DNA of 14,885 bases from an uncultured Oscillospiraceae bacterium (GTDB lineage Bacteria; Bacillota; Clostridia; Oscillospirales; Oscillospiraceae), in the NCBI GenBank assembly GCA_934630555.1, contig CAKTXB010000022.1:1-14885 (forward strand), in the 5' to 3' direction. Below, piece after piece: positions 1 through 7,204 of the stretch. The position numbers and the translations under genes are program-made. Position 1 is the stretch's first letter. Every line of letters begins with the position of its first letter. A model generated the notes under the pieces. It was not told where the DNA came from. It did not search any database and saw only the letters and a program-made list of their open reading frames with translations.

Positions 1-2
1 GG

Positions 3-31
3 AAAGAAAGGGGGGGCCGAGCCGCCCCCCC
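3..31 (-). terminator. Second terminator-like hairpin at the left edge
   Basis: GGGGGGGC (10-17) pairs with GCCCCCCC (24-31) in an 8-bp all-GC stem with a six-base loop. On the minus strand TTTCTTT (3-9) follows. It resembles an intrinsic terminator acting on leftward transcripts and lies about 80 bases past the first one. It may be a fail-safe terminator for ftsZ, or an attenuator for an unseen gene to the left. Confidence 0.6.
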
Positions 32-57
32 TGGTAGGCACTGCCAGAATAAACGCA

Positions 58-72
58 CAACCCTAAGGGTTG
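58..72 (-). other. Small hairpin in the post-ftsZ spacer
   Basis: CAACCC (58-63) and GGGTTG (67-72) pair around a three-base loop. On the minus strand the tail TGCGTTTATT follows, which is only partly T-rich. It is one of several hairpins packed between ftsZ and the left edge. No function can be assigned. Confidence 0.4.
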
Positions 73-90
73 CAAAAAACAACAGGGTAC

Positions 91-105
91 CGGGGCGAAG
101 CCCCG
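91..105 (-). other. GC hairpin downstream of the ftsZ terminator
   Basis: Inverted repeat with a six-base-pair stem (91-96 against 100-105, CGGGGC/GCCCCG) and a three-base loop. On the minus strand a run of six T lies 11 bases further on (74-79), so it could act as a weak back-up terminator or be part of a structured RNA. The function is unknown. Confidence 0.5.
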
Positions 106-109
106 TAAT

Positions 110-142
110 AAAAAGAACGCCCCTCTGATCGGAGGGGCATTC
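110..142 (-). terminator. Intrinsic terminator after ftsZ
   Basis: On the minus strand, seven bases past the ftsZ stop codon, GAATGCCCCTC (132-142) pairs with GAGGGGCGTTC (115-125). The stem is 11 bp with one T-G wobble, the loop is six bases, and TTTTTATT follows (107-114). This is a classical rho-independent terminator and marks the end of the dcw transcript. Confidence 0.92.
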
Positions 143-148
143 CAAAAC

Positions 149-1225
149 TCAATCCTTATTGAAGATCTTAAAGATCTCATCAATATCGTCAATATCTTCA
201 TTTGCGACCGGGCGGGCCTTTTCGCTGGCAGCCGTGTACGCACCAATGCGGTTTGTCGGCTGCGGCGCTTTTTTGACATCCTCAAAGCCGGTGGCGATGA
301 CTGTCACGCGCATTTCATCCTCAAACGAGTCGTCAAACGCGGCGCCAAAGATGATATTTGCCTCGGGATTCACGGCCTCCATGACAATGTTGGCTGCCGT
401 TTCCACGTCGTCCAGACCCAGTTCGCTCGAGCCGGTGACGTTGATAAGCACGCCGCTTGCACCATTGATGGATGTTTCCAGAAGCGGGCTGGAAACCGCC
501 GCCATGGCGGCCTGCTCGGCCTTGTCGCGGCCGGAGGCTGTGCCAACGCCCATATGTGCGTGGCCCGCATCCTTCATGATGGCGGATACATCGGCAAAGT
601 CGAGGTTGATGATGACATTTTCCGAATAGCCGACCAGTTCAGAAATGGACTTGACCGCCTGCTTGAGCACGTCGTCGGCAATACCGAACGCGTTGGCAAA
701 CGTGATCTTCTGATCCGTCACAAATTTCAGCCGGTCATTCGGGATGATGATGAGCGAATCGACCTTATCTTCCAGGTTCTTGATACCGGTCTCGGCCTGC
801 TTCATGCGGTTCGCGCCCTCAAAGCGGAACGGCTTCGTCACAACGCCCACGGTCAGAATCCCCTTGTCGTGCGCCAGCTGCGCAATAATGGGCGCTGCGC
901 CCGTGCCCGTGCCGCCGCCCATGCCGGCGGTGATGAACACCATGTCCGTGCCTTCCAGCACTTCGGAAATGGAGTTCTTCGATTCTTCGGCGGACTTTTC
1001 GCCGATCTCCGGCTTGGAGCCTGCGCCCATGCCGCCCGTCAGCTTTTCGCCGATCTGAATTCTGTTTTTGCACTTGGACTTATTGAGGTCCTGCTTATCC
1101 GTGTTGACCGCCACAAAATCCACGCCCTGAATGCCGGACGCGATCATGCGGTTAATAACGTTATTGCCGGCACCGCCGACGCCGATCACCTTAATGGATA
1201 CGACCTTTTCTGCATAATCAGCCAT
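149..1225 (-). CDS. ftsZ: Cell division GTPase FtsZ
   Basis: Tubulin-like GTPase that polymerises at midcell into the Z ring and recruits the septum-building machinery. The 358-residue product has the nucleotide-binding start IGVGGAGNN (residues 14-22), the tubulin signature GGGTGTG (103-109), the KPF.FEG segment (131-137) and the T7 catalytic loop NLDFADV (207-213) that completes the GTPase site of the next subunit. The core ends near residue 315. A short linker of about 28 residues leads to an acidic tail ending DEIFKIFNKD, which differs from the usual DIP.FLR-type C-terminal peptide. The frame stays open for 16 more residues upstream, but the ATG at 1225 is chosen because AGGAGGAA sits five bases before it and the family N-terminus fits. 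It is the last gene of the cluster, has its own promoter, and is followed by a strong terminator. No ftsA precedes it. Identification is certain. Confidence 0.98.
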   Translation of the reverse strand: MADYAEKVVSIKVIGVGGAGNNVINRMIASGIQGVDFVAVNTDKQDLNKSKCKNRIQIGEKLTGGMGAGSKPEIGEKSAEESKNSISEVLEGTDMVFITAGMGGGTGTGAAPIIAQLAHDKGILTVGVVTKPFRFEGANRMKQAETGIKNLEDKVDSLIIIPNDRLKFVTDQKITFANAFGIADDVLKQAVKSISELVGYSENVIINLDFADVSAIMKDAGHAHMGVGTASGRDKAEQAAMAAVSSPLLETSINGASGVLINVTGSSELGLDDVETAANIVMEAVNPEANIIFGAAFDDSFEDEMRVTVIATGFEDVKKAPQPTNRIGAYTAASEKARPVANEDIDDIDEIFKIFNKD

Positions 1226-1230
1226 TTGAC

Positions 1231-1238
1231 TTCCTCCT
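1231..1238 (-). promoter_or_regulatory. ftsZ ribosome binding site
   Basis: AGGAGGAA on the minus strand, five bases before the ATG at 1225. This near-perfect Shine-Dalgarno site decides the ftsZ start against the upstream in-frame start at 1273. Confidence 0.9.
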
Positions 1239-1305
1239 ATGTAAGAGCCTTTCGATCTCGCTTTCGCACTCAAAACGCATACCTCGCGACGATATTATTT
1301 TGTAT

Positions 1306-1334
1306 ATTTTATATCGAAACTTGTCCGCGGTCAA
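1306..1334 (-). promoter_or_regulatory. Probable sigma-A promoter of ftsZ
   Basis: On the minus strand, TTGACC (1329-1334) is followed after exactly 17 bases by TAAAAT (1306-1311), a close match to the housekeeping sigma-A consensus. Transcription would start near 1299, giving a leader of about 70 bases before ftsZ. The 154-base gap between divIB and ftsZ is AT-rich here, unlike the coding DNA around it. A 6-base inverted repeat (CGATAT at 1290-1295, ATATCG at 1311-1316) surrounds the -10 region. This suggests that ftsZ can be transcribed apart from the rest of the cluster. Confidence 0.75.
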
Positions 1335-1379
1335 TACAAATGTGGAAATTTCGCGGAATTTCTTTCATTTCTGCCCAAA

Positions 1380-2456
1380 TCACGCCTTCGGGTGGAAGCG
1401 CGCCACATTTTCTTCCGTCAGCGTCAAGTCGATCGTTCCGGCCTGATACTCACTCAGCTGTTCCAGAATGGCCAGCAGATACTGCACCTTATAGTCCAGC
1501 TTGTCCGTACCGCCCAGCTCAATGGAATATTGGTCGTCATACTGCACGACGATATTGTAGTCCTTTTCTACATTGATATACGCCACATGGCTCGTAAGCC
1601 CCGTGCCGTCAAAGGCCGCCAGCACGGAAAGCGCCGCGTTCAGCGCCTGCTGGTTGCTGGCCGTCACCTGCGTGCCCGCCGTGGGATTGTTGACCGTCAC
1701 GCCCAGAATATACGGCACGCCGACTTCTGCCAGTGCCTGTGCCTGCACGCCGCTCTGCGTGAACTGCGTTTCATCTGCCGCGTCGTCCGTGCCCGACATA
1801 TCCGCCGCGTTATCTGTGCCGTCAGCCGCATCGTCCGCATCTGTTCCGGCTGTATCTGTCGCCGGAGCCTCCGCGGGCGTATCCGCTGCGGCGTCGGTCG
1901 CCGTGTCTGCGATTTCATGGGACGGAGCGTCTGCCGGCGTATCGGCTGACACTTCCCCGCGGCCGTCTGCCGCAGCCTGTTCCGCTGCTGCCTCTGCCGC
2001 CTGCATGAGCGTCGCGCCGCCATCATAGCGTTCCAGCGCCTTGCCGCTGGCGTTGATGAGCCAGATGGTGTTTGTATCCGTGGCCACGGCAAATGTTGCC
2101 GTGCTCTCCGTCACGTCCAGAATGACCGCATCCGGCATACTGCGCCCGATGCTGACCTTTTCCACATACGGCAGCTGCGCAATGATATTGCCCGCCACCG
2201 TTTCCTTGTTTAACGTCAGCAGATTGTCGCCCACCTCAATGCCTGAAGCTGCCACGATCTGCTCCGCTGAATACAGACTGTTGCCCTGTACCTCCACATG
2301 GCTCACCTTGAAGAAGATCGCCACGCCAAACACGACCGCCGCCACAATGGCCAGCATAATAACAAGCCGTCCGGCCACGCCGCTGGAGGGCGTGCGCCGT
2401 TCTGCCTGTCTGCGCGCGTCGCGCCGCGATTGAGTTTTTCGTTTCTGCTGCGCCAT
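1380..2456 (-). CDS. divIB: Division protein DivIB/FtsQ, with acidic low-complexity insert
   Basis: Single-pass membrane protein of the divisome that, with FtsL and DivIC partners, controls septal peptidoglycan synthesis. Of 358 residues, a basic cytoplasmic tail (1-30) precedes one membrane helix (about 30-50) and a POTRA domain (about 52-118, starting HVEVQGNSLYS and including QLPYVEKVSI). The extracellular beta domain follows in two parts, about 119-150 and 240-340. Between them lies an insert of roughly 85 residues (152-238) made mostly of Ala, Asp, Thr, Glu and Pro, with a repeated ADTPA(D/E)AP block. Most family members go straight across this point. The start at 2456 (MAQQKRK) is preferred over the frame opening at 2513 because AAGGAG lies six bases before it. 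It sits 61 bases after murA. The family is clear from the POTRA domain and gene position; the insert's role is unknown. Confidence 0.9.
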   Translation of the reverse strand: MAQQKRKTQSRRDARRQAERRTPSSGVAGRLVIMLAIVAAVVFGVAIFFKVSHVEVQGNSLYSAEQIVAASGIEVGDNLLTLNKETVAGNIIAQLPYVEKVSIGRSMPDAVILDVTESTATFAVATDTNTIWLINASGKALERYDGGATLMQAAEAAAEQAAADGRGEVSADTPADAPSHEIADTATDAAADTPAEAPATDTAGTDADDAADGTDNAADMSGTDDAADETQFTQSGVQAQALAEVGVPYILGVTVNNPTAGTQVTASNQQALNAALSVLAAFDGTGLTSHVAYINVEKDYNIVVQYDDQYSIELGGTDKLDYKVQYLLAILEQLSEYQAGTIDLTLTEENVARFHPKA

Positions 2457-2462
2457 AGCAAT

Positions 2463-2468
2463 CTCCTT
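2463..2468 (-). promoter_or_regulatory. divIB ribosome binding site
   Basis: AAGGAG on the minus strand, six bases before the ATG at 2456. It supports that start over the upstream in-frame ATG at 2513, which would add 19 Arg/Ala-rich residues with no family match. Confidence 0.8.
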
Positions 2469-2517
2469 TGCGCAGGTACGGCCTGCCGCCCCGTGCCGCG
2501 CACGCGCGGCCATGAAA

Positions 2518-3798
2518 TCAGCCTATATTATACACGCTTGCTTCCGGGATTTCCACATATTTTATGTCAGCTCCCAGAATTTGCAGCTTGCCGTCCAGAT
2601 TATCATACCCGCGCTTGATGTGTTTTACTCCAAAAACGCTGCTTTTTCCCTTTGCCATCAGCGCTGCGATCACCAGCGCCGCACCACCGCGCAGATCCTC
2701 CGCGCCGACCTCCGCGCCATGCAGCTTGGAAACACCGGTGAGCGTCGCCGTCCGGCCGGCTGAGAACACCGCCGCACCCATGCGCCGCAGCTGCGCCACA
2801 TGACGAAAGCGATCCTCAAACACGGTTTCCTCAAACACCGTCCGCCCGCGTGCCCGCAACAGTGCCGCCATCATAATGGCCTGCGCGTCCGTGGGAAACC
2901 CCGGATACGGTGCGGTCGCGATGCGCTCCGGCGCGCGCAGATCGCCGCTGCTGCAAAGTCGCAGCGAATCGCCGGACCGTGTAATGGTGCAGCCGCTCTT
3001 TTCCAGAATGTCCAAAACCGGCAGCAGTGTCTTTCCGTCCGTGCGCTCCAGGGTCACATCGCCGCCGCACGCCGCCGCAGCGCAGAGATAGGTCGCCGTT
3101 TCGATCCGGTCTGGCATCACCGTAAATGTGGTGCCGTGCAGCGTCGTACCACCGTCTATTTCCAACACGCCGTCCTGCTGGGCGATCTGTGCGCCCGCGC
3201 TGCGCAAAAACCGCACCAGGTCGCCGATCTCCGGCTCGCGCGCCGCATTTTCAATGCGCACGCGCCCGGCGCAGCCGATCGCCGCCAGCAGCGCATTCTC
3301 CGTCGCGCCAACGCTTGGGAACGGCAGTCGAATGGTGCCGCCCGTCAGCTGTTCGGCGCGGCAGCGCAAAAATGTGCCGTCTGTCCAGACCTGCGCACCC
3401 AGCGCCTGCAGGGCCATCATATGCAGATCGACCGGCCGCTTTCCCAGTGGGCAGCCGCCCGGCAGCGCGATCTGCGCCTGCCCCGTCCGTGCCAGCAGCG
3501 CGCCCAGAAACAGCACCGACGACCGCAGCCGCCCTGCATACCCCGGCGCGATCTTCCAGCCGGTAAGCCCGCCGGCGTCCACCGTCAGGGCGGCGCCGCT
3601 GCGCGCCGTCCGGCAGCCGAGGCTTTGGAGGATCTCCAGCGTATCGTCCACATCGCTGATGTTCGGGCAGTTATGTAACACACATGTGCCCCGGCAGAGC
3701 GTACACGCCGCCAGAATGGGCAGCACGCTGTTTTTCGCGCCGCTCACCGGCACACAGCCTTCCAGCGGCTTTCCGCCGCAGACTGACAAGATCTGCAT
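2518..3798 (-). CDS. murA: UDP-GlcNAc 1-carboxyvinyltransferase MurA
   Basis: Cytoplasmic enzyme of the first committed step of peptidoglycan synthesis: it transfers enolpyruvate from phosphoenolpyruvate to UDP-GlcNAc, the step blocked by fosfomycin. The 426-residue product matches the family length. It has Lys22 in the GAKN motif, the catalytic loop LPGGCPLGKRPVDLH with Cys116 (the fosfomycin-reactive cysteine; an Asp here would give natural resistance), FPTDAQ with Asp304, RFRHV..L.RMGA (330-342), and RGYDNLDGKL near the C-terminus with Arg396. The ATG at 3798 is chosen because GGAGGA lies six bases upstream; an ATG at 3804 directly abuts that site and is too close. Having murA between murG and divIB is less usual than the murB found there in Bacillus. 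Identification is firm, but whether a second murA copy exists elsewhere cannot be seen. Confidence 0.96.
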   Translation of the reverse strand: MQILSVCGGKPLEGCVPVSGAKNSVLPILAACTLCRGTCVLHNCPNISDVDDTLEILQSLGCRTARSGAALTVDAGGLTGWKIAPGYAGRLRSSVLFLGALLARTGQAQIALPGGCPLGKRPVDLHMMALQALGAQVWTDGTFLRCRAEQLTGGTIRLPFPSVGATENALLAAIGCAGRVRIENAAREPEIGDLVRFLRSAGAQIAQQDGVLEIDGGTTLHGTTFTVMPDRIETATYLCAAAACGGDVTLERTDGKTLLPVLDILEKSGCTITRSGDSLRLCSSGDLRAPERIATAPYPGFPTDAQAIMMAALLRARGRTVFEETVFEDRFRHVAQLRRMGAAVFSAGRTATLTGVSKLHGAEVGAEDLRGGAALVIAALMAKGKSSVFGVKHIKRGYDNLDGKLQILGADIKYVEIPEASVYNIG

Positions 3799-3804
3799 CG
3801 TCAT

Positions 3805-3842
3805 TCCTCCGCATAGAACTGGGATTTTCCCCATCCTATGCG
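3805..3842 (-). promoter_or_regulatory. murA ribosome binding site with adjoining hairpin
   Basis: In the 54-base murG-murA gap, CGCATAG (3836-3842) pairs with CTATGCG (3810-3816) in a perfect 7-bp stem. Inside it, a GGGA/TCCC stem (3821-3824 with 3828-3831) can form. The right arm shares its last base with the GGAGGA ribosome site of murA (3805-3810), so the folded RNA would sit against or partly mask that site. No T-run follows, so it is not a terminator. The structure is seen directly; any regulatory role is inferred. Confidence 0.55.
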
Positions 3843-3852
3843 AAGGGCAGAT

Positions 3853-4983
3853 TCAGCGTGCCTTGGCCAGCCGCAGCACCGTTTCGTAAATGCGCTCCGC
3901 CGAGTCCACCACAGCCATCTCCTGTGCGGCTGCTTTCATGCGCTTTTGACGCGCCGGGTCACTTAAAATTGCCTTGGCAGCATCGTACAGCACATCTCCA
4001 TCGCAGTCGCACTCGCGGATGACCTCTGCAGCGCCCCGCGCTTCAAGTACACGGGCATTCTTTTCCTGATGGTTGTCTGTCACATTCGGCGACGGCACCA
4101 TAATACACGGCGTACCTGACGCCATGACCTCCGCGATCGTCGCCGCGCCCGCGCGGCAGATGACCAGATCCGCCGCCGCCATGACCTGCGGCATATCGTA
4201 GATATATTCGCGCATCTCAATGGCGTCCTGTGCCGCCAGATCGACGCCCTGCTCCCGCACATATTCCGGCATCCACCGCCAGCCGAATGAGCCGCAGGCG
4301 TGAATGTGCCGGAACGGCAGACCATCTTCTATCTCGCGCACAAAAAAACGCGTGATCTTCTTGTTCATTTCCCGTGCGCCGAGGCTGCCCCAATAAGACA
4401 CGACCAGCGGCCGCTCATCCGTCAGCCCCAGCGCCGCGCGGGCATCTGCGTGCCGTGTGTACAGAAAATCCTCCCGCACCGGCGTGCCCACCACATGAAC
4501 GCGCTCCGGCGCGGCATACTGCGCACGGCTCTCCTCAAAGCTCACCAAAATCGCCGACGCATCCCCCGCCACCATGCGGGTCGTCAGCCCCGGTACGGCG
4601 TTGGATTCATGCACGGCCGTCGGAATGCTGCGCCGCGCGCCAATTTTCAGCGCCGGAAAACTGGCATAGCCGCCCGTGCCAACGATCACATCGGGCCGGA
4701 ACCTATCAATGAGCTTCCCCGCCTTGTGCAGCGACGCGCGCATATGCACCAGCGTCGTTACGTTGTGCCACAGCGCCGCCGGCGTGAATTTCCGCTGATA
4801 GTTGGAGATCTTCAGCGTCTCCAGCTGAAATCCCTCGCGCGGCACGAGCTTTGTTTCCATCCCGTCTTCCGCGCCGATAAACAGGATGTTGCAGTCCGGC
4901 TGCCGCGCGCGCAGCAGCTTTGCCACGGCAATGGCCGGGTAAATATGTCCGCCCGTGCCGCCGCACGTAAAGATGACGTTCAT
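3853..4983 (-). CDS. murG: UDP-GlcNAc:undecaprenyl-PP-MurNAc-pentapeptide transferase MurG
   Basis: Peripheral membrane glycosyltransferase (GT28) on the inner membrane face that adds GlcNAc to lipid I to make lipid II. The 376-residue product opens with GGTGGHIYPA (8-17), the first glycine-rich loop. It carries GTGGYASFPA (102-111), HESNAVPG (125-132), and in the C-terminal nucleotide-sugar domain CRAGAATIAEV (276-286) and PNVTDNHQEKNA (299-310). The usual second-domain GGS loop reads YWGSLGAREMN (197-207), with Trp at the first Gly, a mild oddity. The start is supported by AGGAGG at 4991-4996, seven bases upstream, packed in the 14 bases after the ftsW stop. Order mraY-ftsW-murG links the lipid II enzymes to the septal polymerase. 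Confidence 0.97.
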   Translation of the reverse strand: MNVIFTCGGTGGHIYPAIAVAKLLRARQPDCNILFIGAEDGMETKLVPREGFQLETLKISNYQRKFTPAALWHNVTTLVHMRASLHKAGKLIDRFRPDVIVGTGGYASFPALKIGARRSIPTAVHESNAVPGLTTRMVAGDASAILVSFEESRAQYAAPERVHVVGTPVREDFLYTRHADARAALGLTDERPLVVSYWGSLGAREMNKKITRFFVREIEDGLPFRHIHACGSFGWRWMPEYVREQGVDLAAQDAIEMREYIYDMPQVMAAADLVICRAGAATIAEVMASGTPCIMVPSPNVTDNHQEKNARVLEARGAAEVIRECDCDGDVLYDAAKAILSDPARQKRMKAAAQEMAVVDSAERIYETVLRLAKAR

Positions 4984-4997
4984 CCCGCCGCCTCCTG

Positions 4998-6191
4998 TTA
5001 AGCCAGTTTGTTTTCGTTCTGCCGCGAAATGCTCAAAATGACGCCCATTTCAAACAGCTGAATGAGCAGTGCCGTGCCGCCATACGAGAAAAACGGCAGA
5101 GAAATGCCCGTGGCCGGCAGCAGATTCGTCACAACGCCGATGTTCAGGAACACCTGCAGTGCCAAAAGCGTCGTCAGGCCGCCCGCCACCAGCATCCCGA
5201 AACGGTCGCGCGCGTGCAGCGCGATCCAGTAGCCGCGAACGATCAGCAGTACAAACAGCAAAATGACCACCATCGCGCCCACAAAGCCAAGCTCCTCGCA
5301 CACAATGGGAAAAATGTAGTCGTTGTGCTCCTCCGGCAGATACAGATACTTCTGCCGGCTCTTGCCAAGCCCCAAACCCATCAGGCCGCCCGAGCCAATG
5401 GCATACAGTGACTGTACGATCTGATAGCTGCTGTCCGACGAGTCCTCAAACGGATGCAGCCACGCCTGGATGCGTCCGCTGGCATAGCCCTTTGTGCTCA
5501 GGTAAACGGCAATAAATACCGCCACCGCGCCAAGGCCCGCCGCAAACCAGCGCAGCTGCACGCCGCCCAAAAACAGCATGGCCGCGCTCACGCCCAGAAT
5601 AATGATAATGGCCGACAGATGCGGCTCCAGCACCAGCAGCCCGCACACCACCGCAATGATCACCACAAACGGTAAAATGCCCTCGCGGAAATTGTGCATC
5701 CGGTCGCGGTAATACGAGATCATGGATGCAAACGTCAGCACAATACCGAGCTTTGCGACCTCCGACGGCTGAAAGCTCGTAAAGCCAAGATAGATCCATC
5801 GTTTTGCGCCGTTTTCCTCAATGCCGATGAACGGCACCAGCAGCAAGAACACAATAGCCGCCGCCAGAATGAAAAACGACAGCCCGCGCCACGCCTGATA
5901 GTTCCATGTGCTGAAAAACAGCATAACGCCAATGCCCACTGCAGCAAAGATCGCCTGCCGGGCAAAATAATATGTTGCCTTGCCCTCCGTGGAGTACGCA
6001 CGCGCATAACTGGCCGAGAACATCATCAGCACGCCGATGAGCACCAGCAGCACCGTGAGCACCAGAAACGGCACATCGAGCAGGCCCCGCTCGTCCAAGA
6101 TCACACGCTGGCGTGCCGGCTTCGGGTCGGGCAGCGGCTGCCCTGCCGTATCCTGCGGCAGATTTGTTTCAGGATATACTGTTTGCTGCAT
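4998..6191 (-). CDS. ftsW: Septal peptidoglycan polymerase FtsW (SEDS family, SpoVE-like)
   Basis: Multi-pass SEDS-family glycosyltransferase that polymerises lipid II at the septum together with a class B PBP. The 397-residue product has a polar N-terminal tail of about 38 residues and then about ten hydrophobic segments. NGAKRWIYLGFTSFQPSE (127-144) is the typical first conserved loop. PEEHNDYIFPIVCEELG (286-302) holds Asp291, which lines up with the catalytic aspartate of FtsW/RodA, and GISLPFFSYGGT (362-373) is the family signature. The ATG at 6191 is preferred to the opening at 6248 because the longer form lies inside mraY. A weak GGGAAG or GAGGAA precedes it, in only 17 bases after the mraY stop. 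It could equally be called spoVE; the neighbourhood favours FtsW, but sequence alone cannot exclude a sporulation role. Confidence 0.93.
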   Translation of the reverse strand: MQQTVYPETNLPQDTAGQPLPDPKPARQRVILDERGLLDVPFLVLTVLLVLIGVLMMFSASYARAYSTEGKATYYFARQAIFAAVGIGVMLFFSTWNYQAWRGLSFFILAAAIVFLLLVPFIGIEENGAKRWIYLGFTSFQPSEVAKLGIVLTFASMISYYRDRMHNFREGILPFVVIIAVVCGLLVLEPHLSAIIIILGVSAAMLFLGGVQLRWFAAGLGAVAVFIAVYLSTKGYASGRIQAWLHPFEDSSDSSYQIVQSLYAIGSGGLMGLGLGKSRQKYLYLPEEHNDYIFPIVCEELGFVGAMVVILLFVLLIVRGYWIALHARDRFGMLVAGGLTTLLALQVFLNIGVVTNLLPATGISLPFFSYGGTALLIQLFEMGVILSISRQNENKLA

Positions 6192-6208
6192 TCCGCTTCC
6201 CGTTCCTC

Positions 6209-7189
6209 TCAATACCGTCCGGCGACGCCAAGCCCCGCCAGTACGCACATCACAACCGTCACGCCTACAAACACGCAGAAGATCTTCTCCTCGCTCCAGC
6301 CGCCCATCTCAAAGTGATGATGGATCGGCGTCATGCGGAAAATACGTTTGCCATGCGTCAGCTTAAAATACGTCACCTGCATAATGACCGACAGCGTTTC
6401 CACCAGATATACCAGCCCCACCAGAATGAGGACGAGCGGCATATCCAGTGCAAAAGCCAAGCCGCACACCGCGCCGCCCAAAAACAGCGAGCCGGTGTCG
6501 CCCATAAACATCTTGGCCGGGTGAAAGTTATAGCACAAAAAACCTCCCAGCGCGCCAAACAGCGCCGCCGGCAGCAGCGCCAGCGTCGTCTGTTTCCAGC
6601 ACCACGCCGTGATGGCGAAGAACGCCATGACCGGCATCGTCACGCCCGTGGCCAGGCCGTCCACGCCATCCGTCAGGTTCACTGCGTTCACACAGCCCAC
6701 CAGCACAAACACCGCAAAGACCATATACACGATCCAGTTCATCTCCAGCGTCACCTGGAAAAACGGGATGTACAGATCGCAAGTCAGTTCACCCGTCTGC
6801 CGCAGCAAAAACAGGTATACAGCGGCCACCAGCAGCTGCAAAACAAATTTCTGAATAGCCGTCAGGCCCTCGTTCTGCTTTTTCTTCACCTTGCAGAAAT
6901 CATCCAGAAAGCCGATCAGACCATAGGCCGTTGCAAAGCCCAGCACCAGCAGATGCGTATAATACCCCCCGCGCATGGCGTGCCAGCCTCCGGCAATGGT
7001 ACAAAGCCCGGCCGCCAGAATGAACACGATGCCGCCCATAGTGGGCGTGCCGCTTTTGCCCTCGTGCCAGCTTGGCCCGATCTCGCGGATGGCCTGTCCC
7101 GCCTTCAGCGCCCGCAGCGCCGGAACAGCCAGTTTTCCAAATACAACGGCCAGCAAAAAGGCGCAGGCCGCAATGATGCACATCTGCAT
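6209..7189 (-). CDS. mraY: Phospho-MurNAc-pentapeptide translocase MraY
   Basis: Integral membrane enzyme that transfers phospho-MurNAc-pentapeptide from the UDP precursor to undecaprenyl phosphate, forming lipid I. The 326-residue product has the usual length and about ten membrane helices. Visible signatures are the Mg2+-binding aspartates in FLDDF (94-98), NLTDGVDGLA (171-180), FMGDTGSLFLGG (228-239) with Asp231, and the HHH motif in MTPIHHHFE (286-294). GGAGGA at 7195-7200 precedes the ATG at 7189 with good spacing; a second ATG at 7183 is further away and less likely. It starts 15 bases after murF and ends 17 bases before ftsW. The murD gene commonly found after mraY is missing here. Confidence 0.97.
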   Translation of the reverse strand: MQMCIIAACAFLLAVVFGKLAVPALRALKAGQAIREIGPSWHEGKSGTPTMGGIVFILAAGLCTIAGGWHAMRGGYYTHLLVLGFATAYGLIGFLDDFCKVKKKQNEGLTAIQKFVLQLLVAAVYLFLLRQTGELTCDLYIPFFQVTLEMNWIVYMVFAVFVLVGCVNAVNLTDGVDGLATGVTMPVMAFFAITAWCWKQTTLALLPAALFGALGGFLCYNFHPAKMFMGDTGSLFLGGAVCGLAFALDMPLVLILVGLVYLVETLSVIMQVTYFKLTHGKRIFRMTPIHHHFEMGGWSEEKIFCVFVGVTVVMCVLAGLGVAGRY

Positions 7190-7204
7190 GGTTTTCCTCC
7201 GATG

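Noticed and set aside
1226..1273. N-terminal extension of FtsZ by 16 residues
   Set aside because: The extension reads through the ribosome site AGGAGGAA and has no family match; the ATG at 1225 fits both.
1345..1362. GAAATT/AATTTC inverted repeat after divIB
   Set aside because: Short A/T-rich stem without a following T-run on the minus strand; too weak to call a terminator.
554..1576. Plus-strand open frame of 340 codons opposite ftsZ and divIB
   Set aside because: Antisense shadow of ftsZ that crosses the ftsZ promoter; no recognisable domain.
2495..2510. GCCGCG/CGCGGC inverted repeat just after murA
   Set aside because: Six-base stem with a four-base loop in very GC-rich DNA and no T-run; easily a chance repeat, so not called a terminator.
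2800..3889. Several plus-strand open frames opposite murA
   Set aside because: Overlapping antisense frames in GC-rich DNA with Arg/Ala/Pro-rich, domainless products; murA on the other strand has all its catalytic residues.
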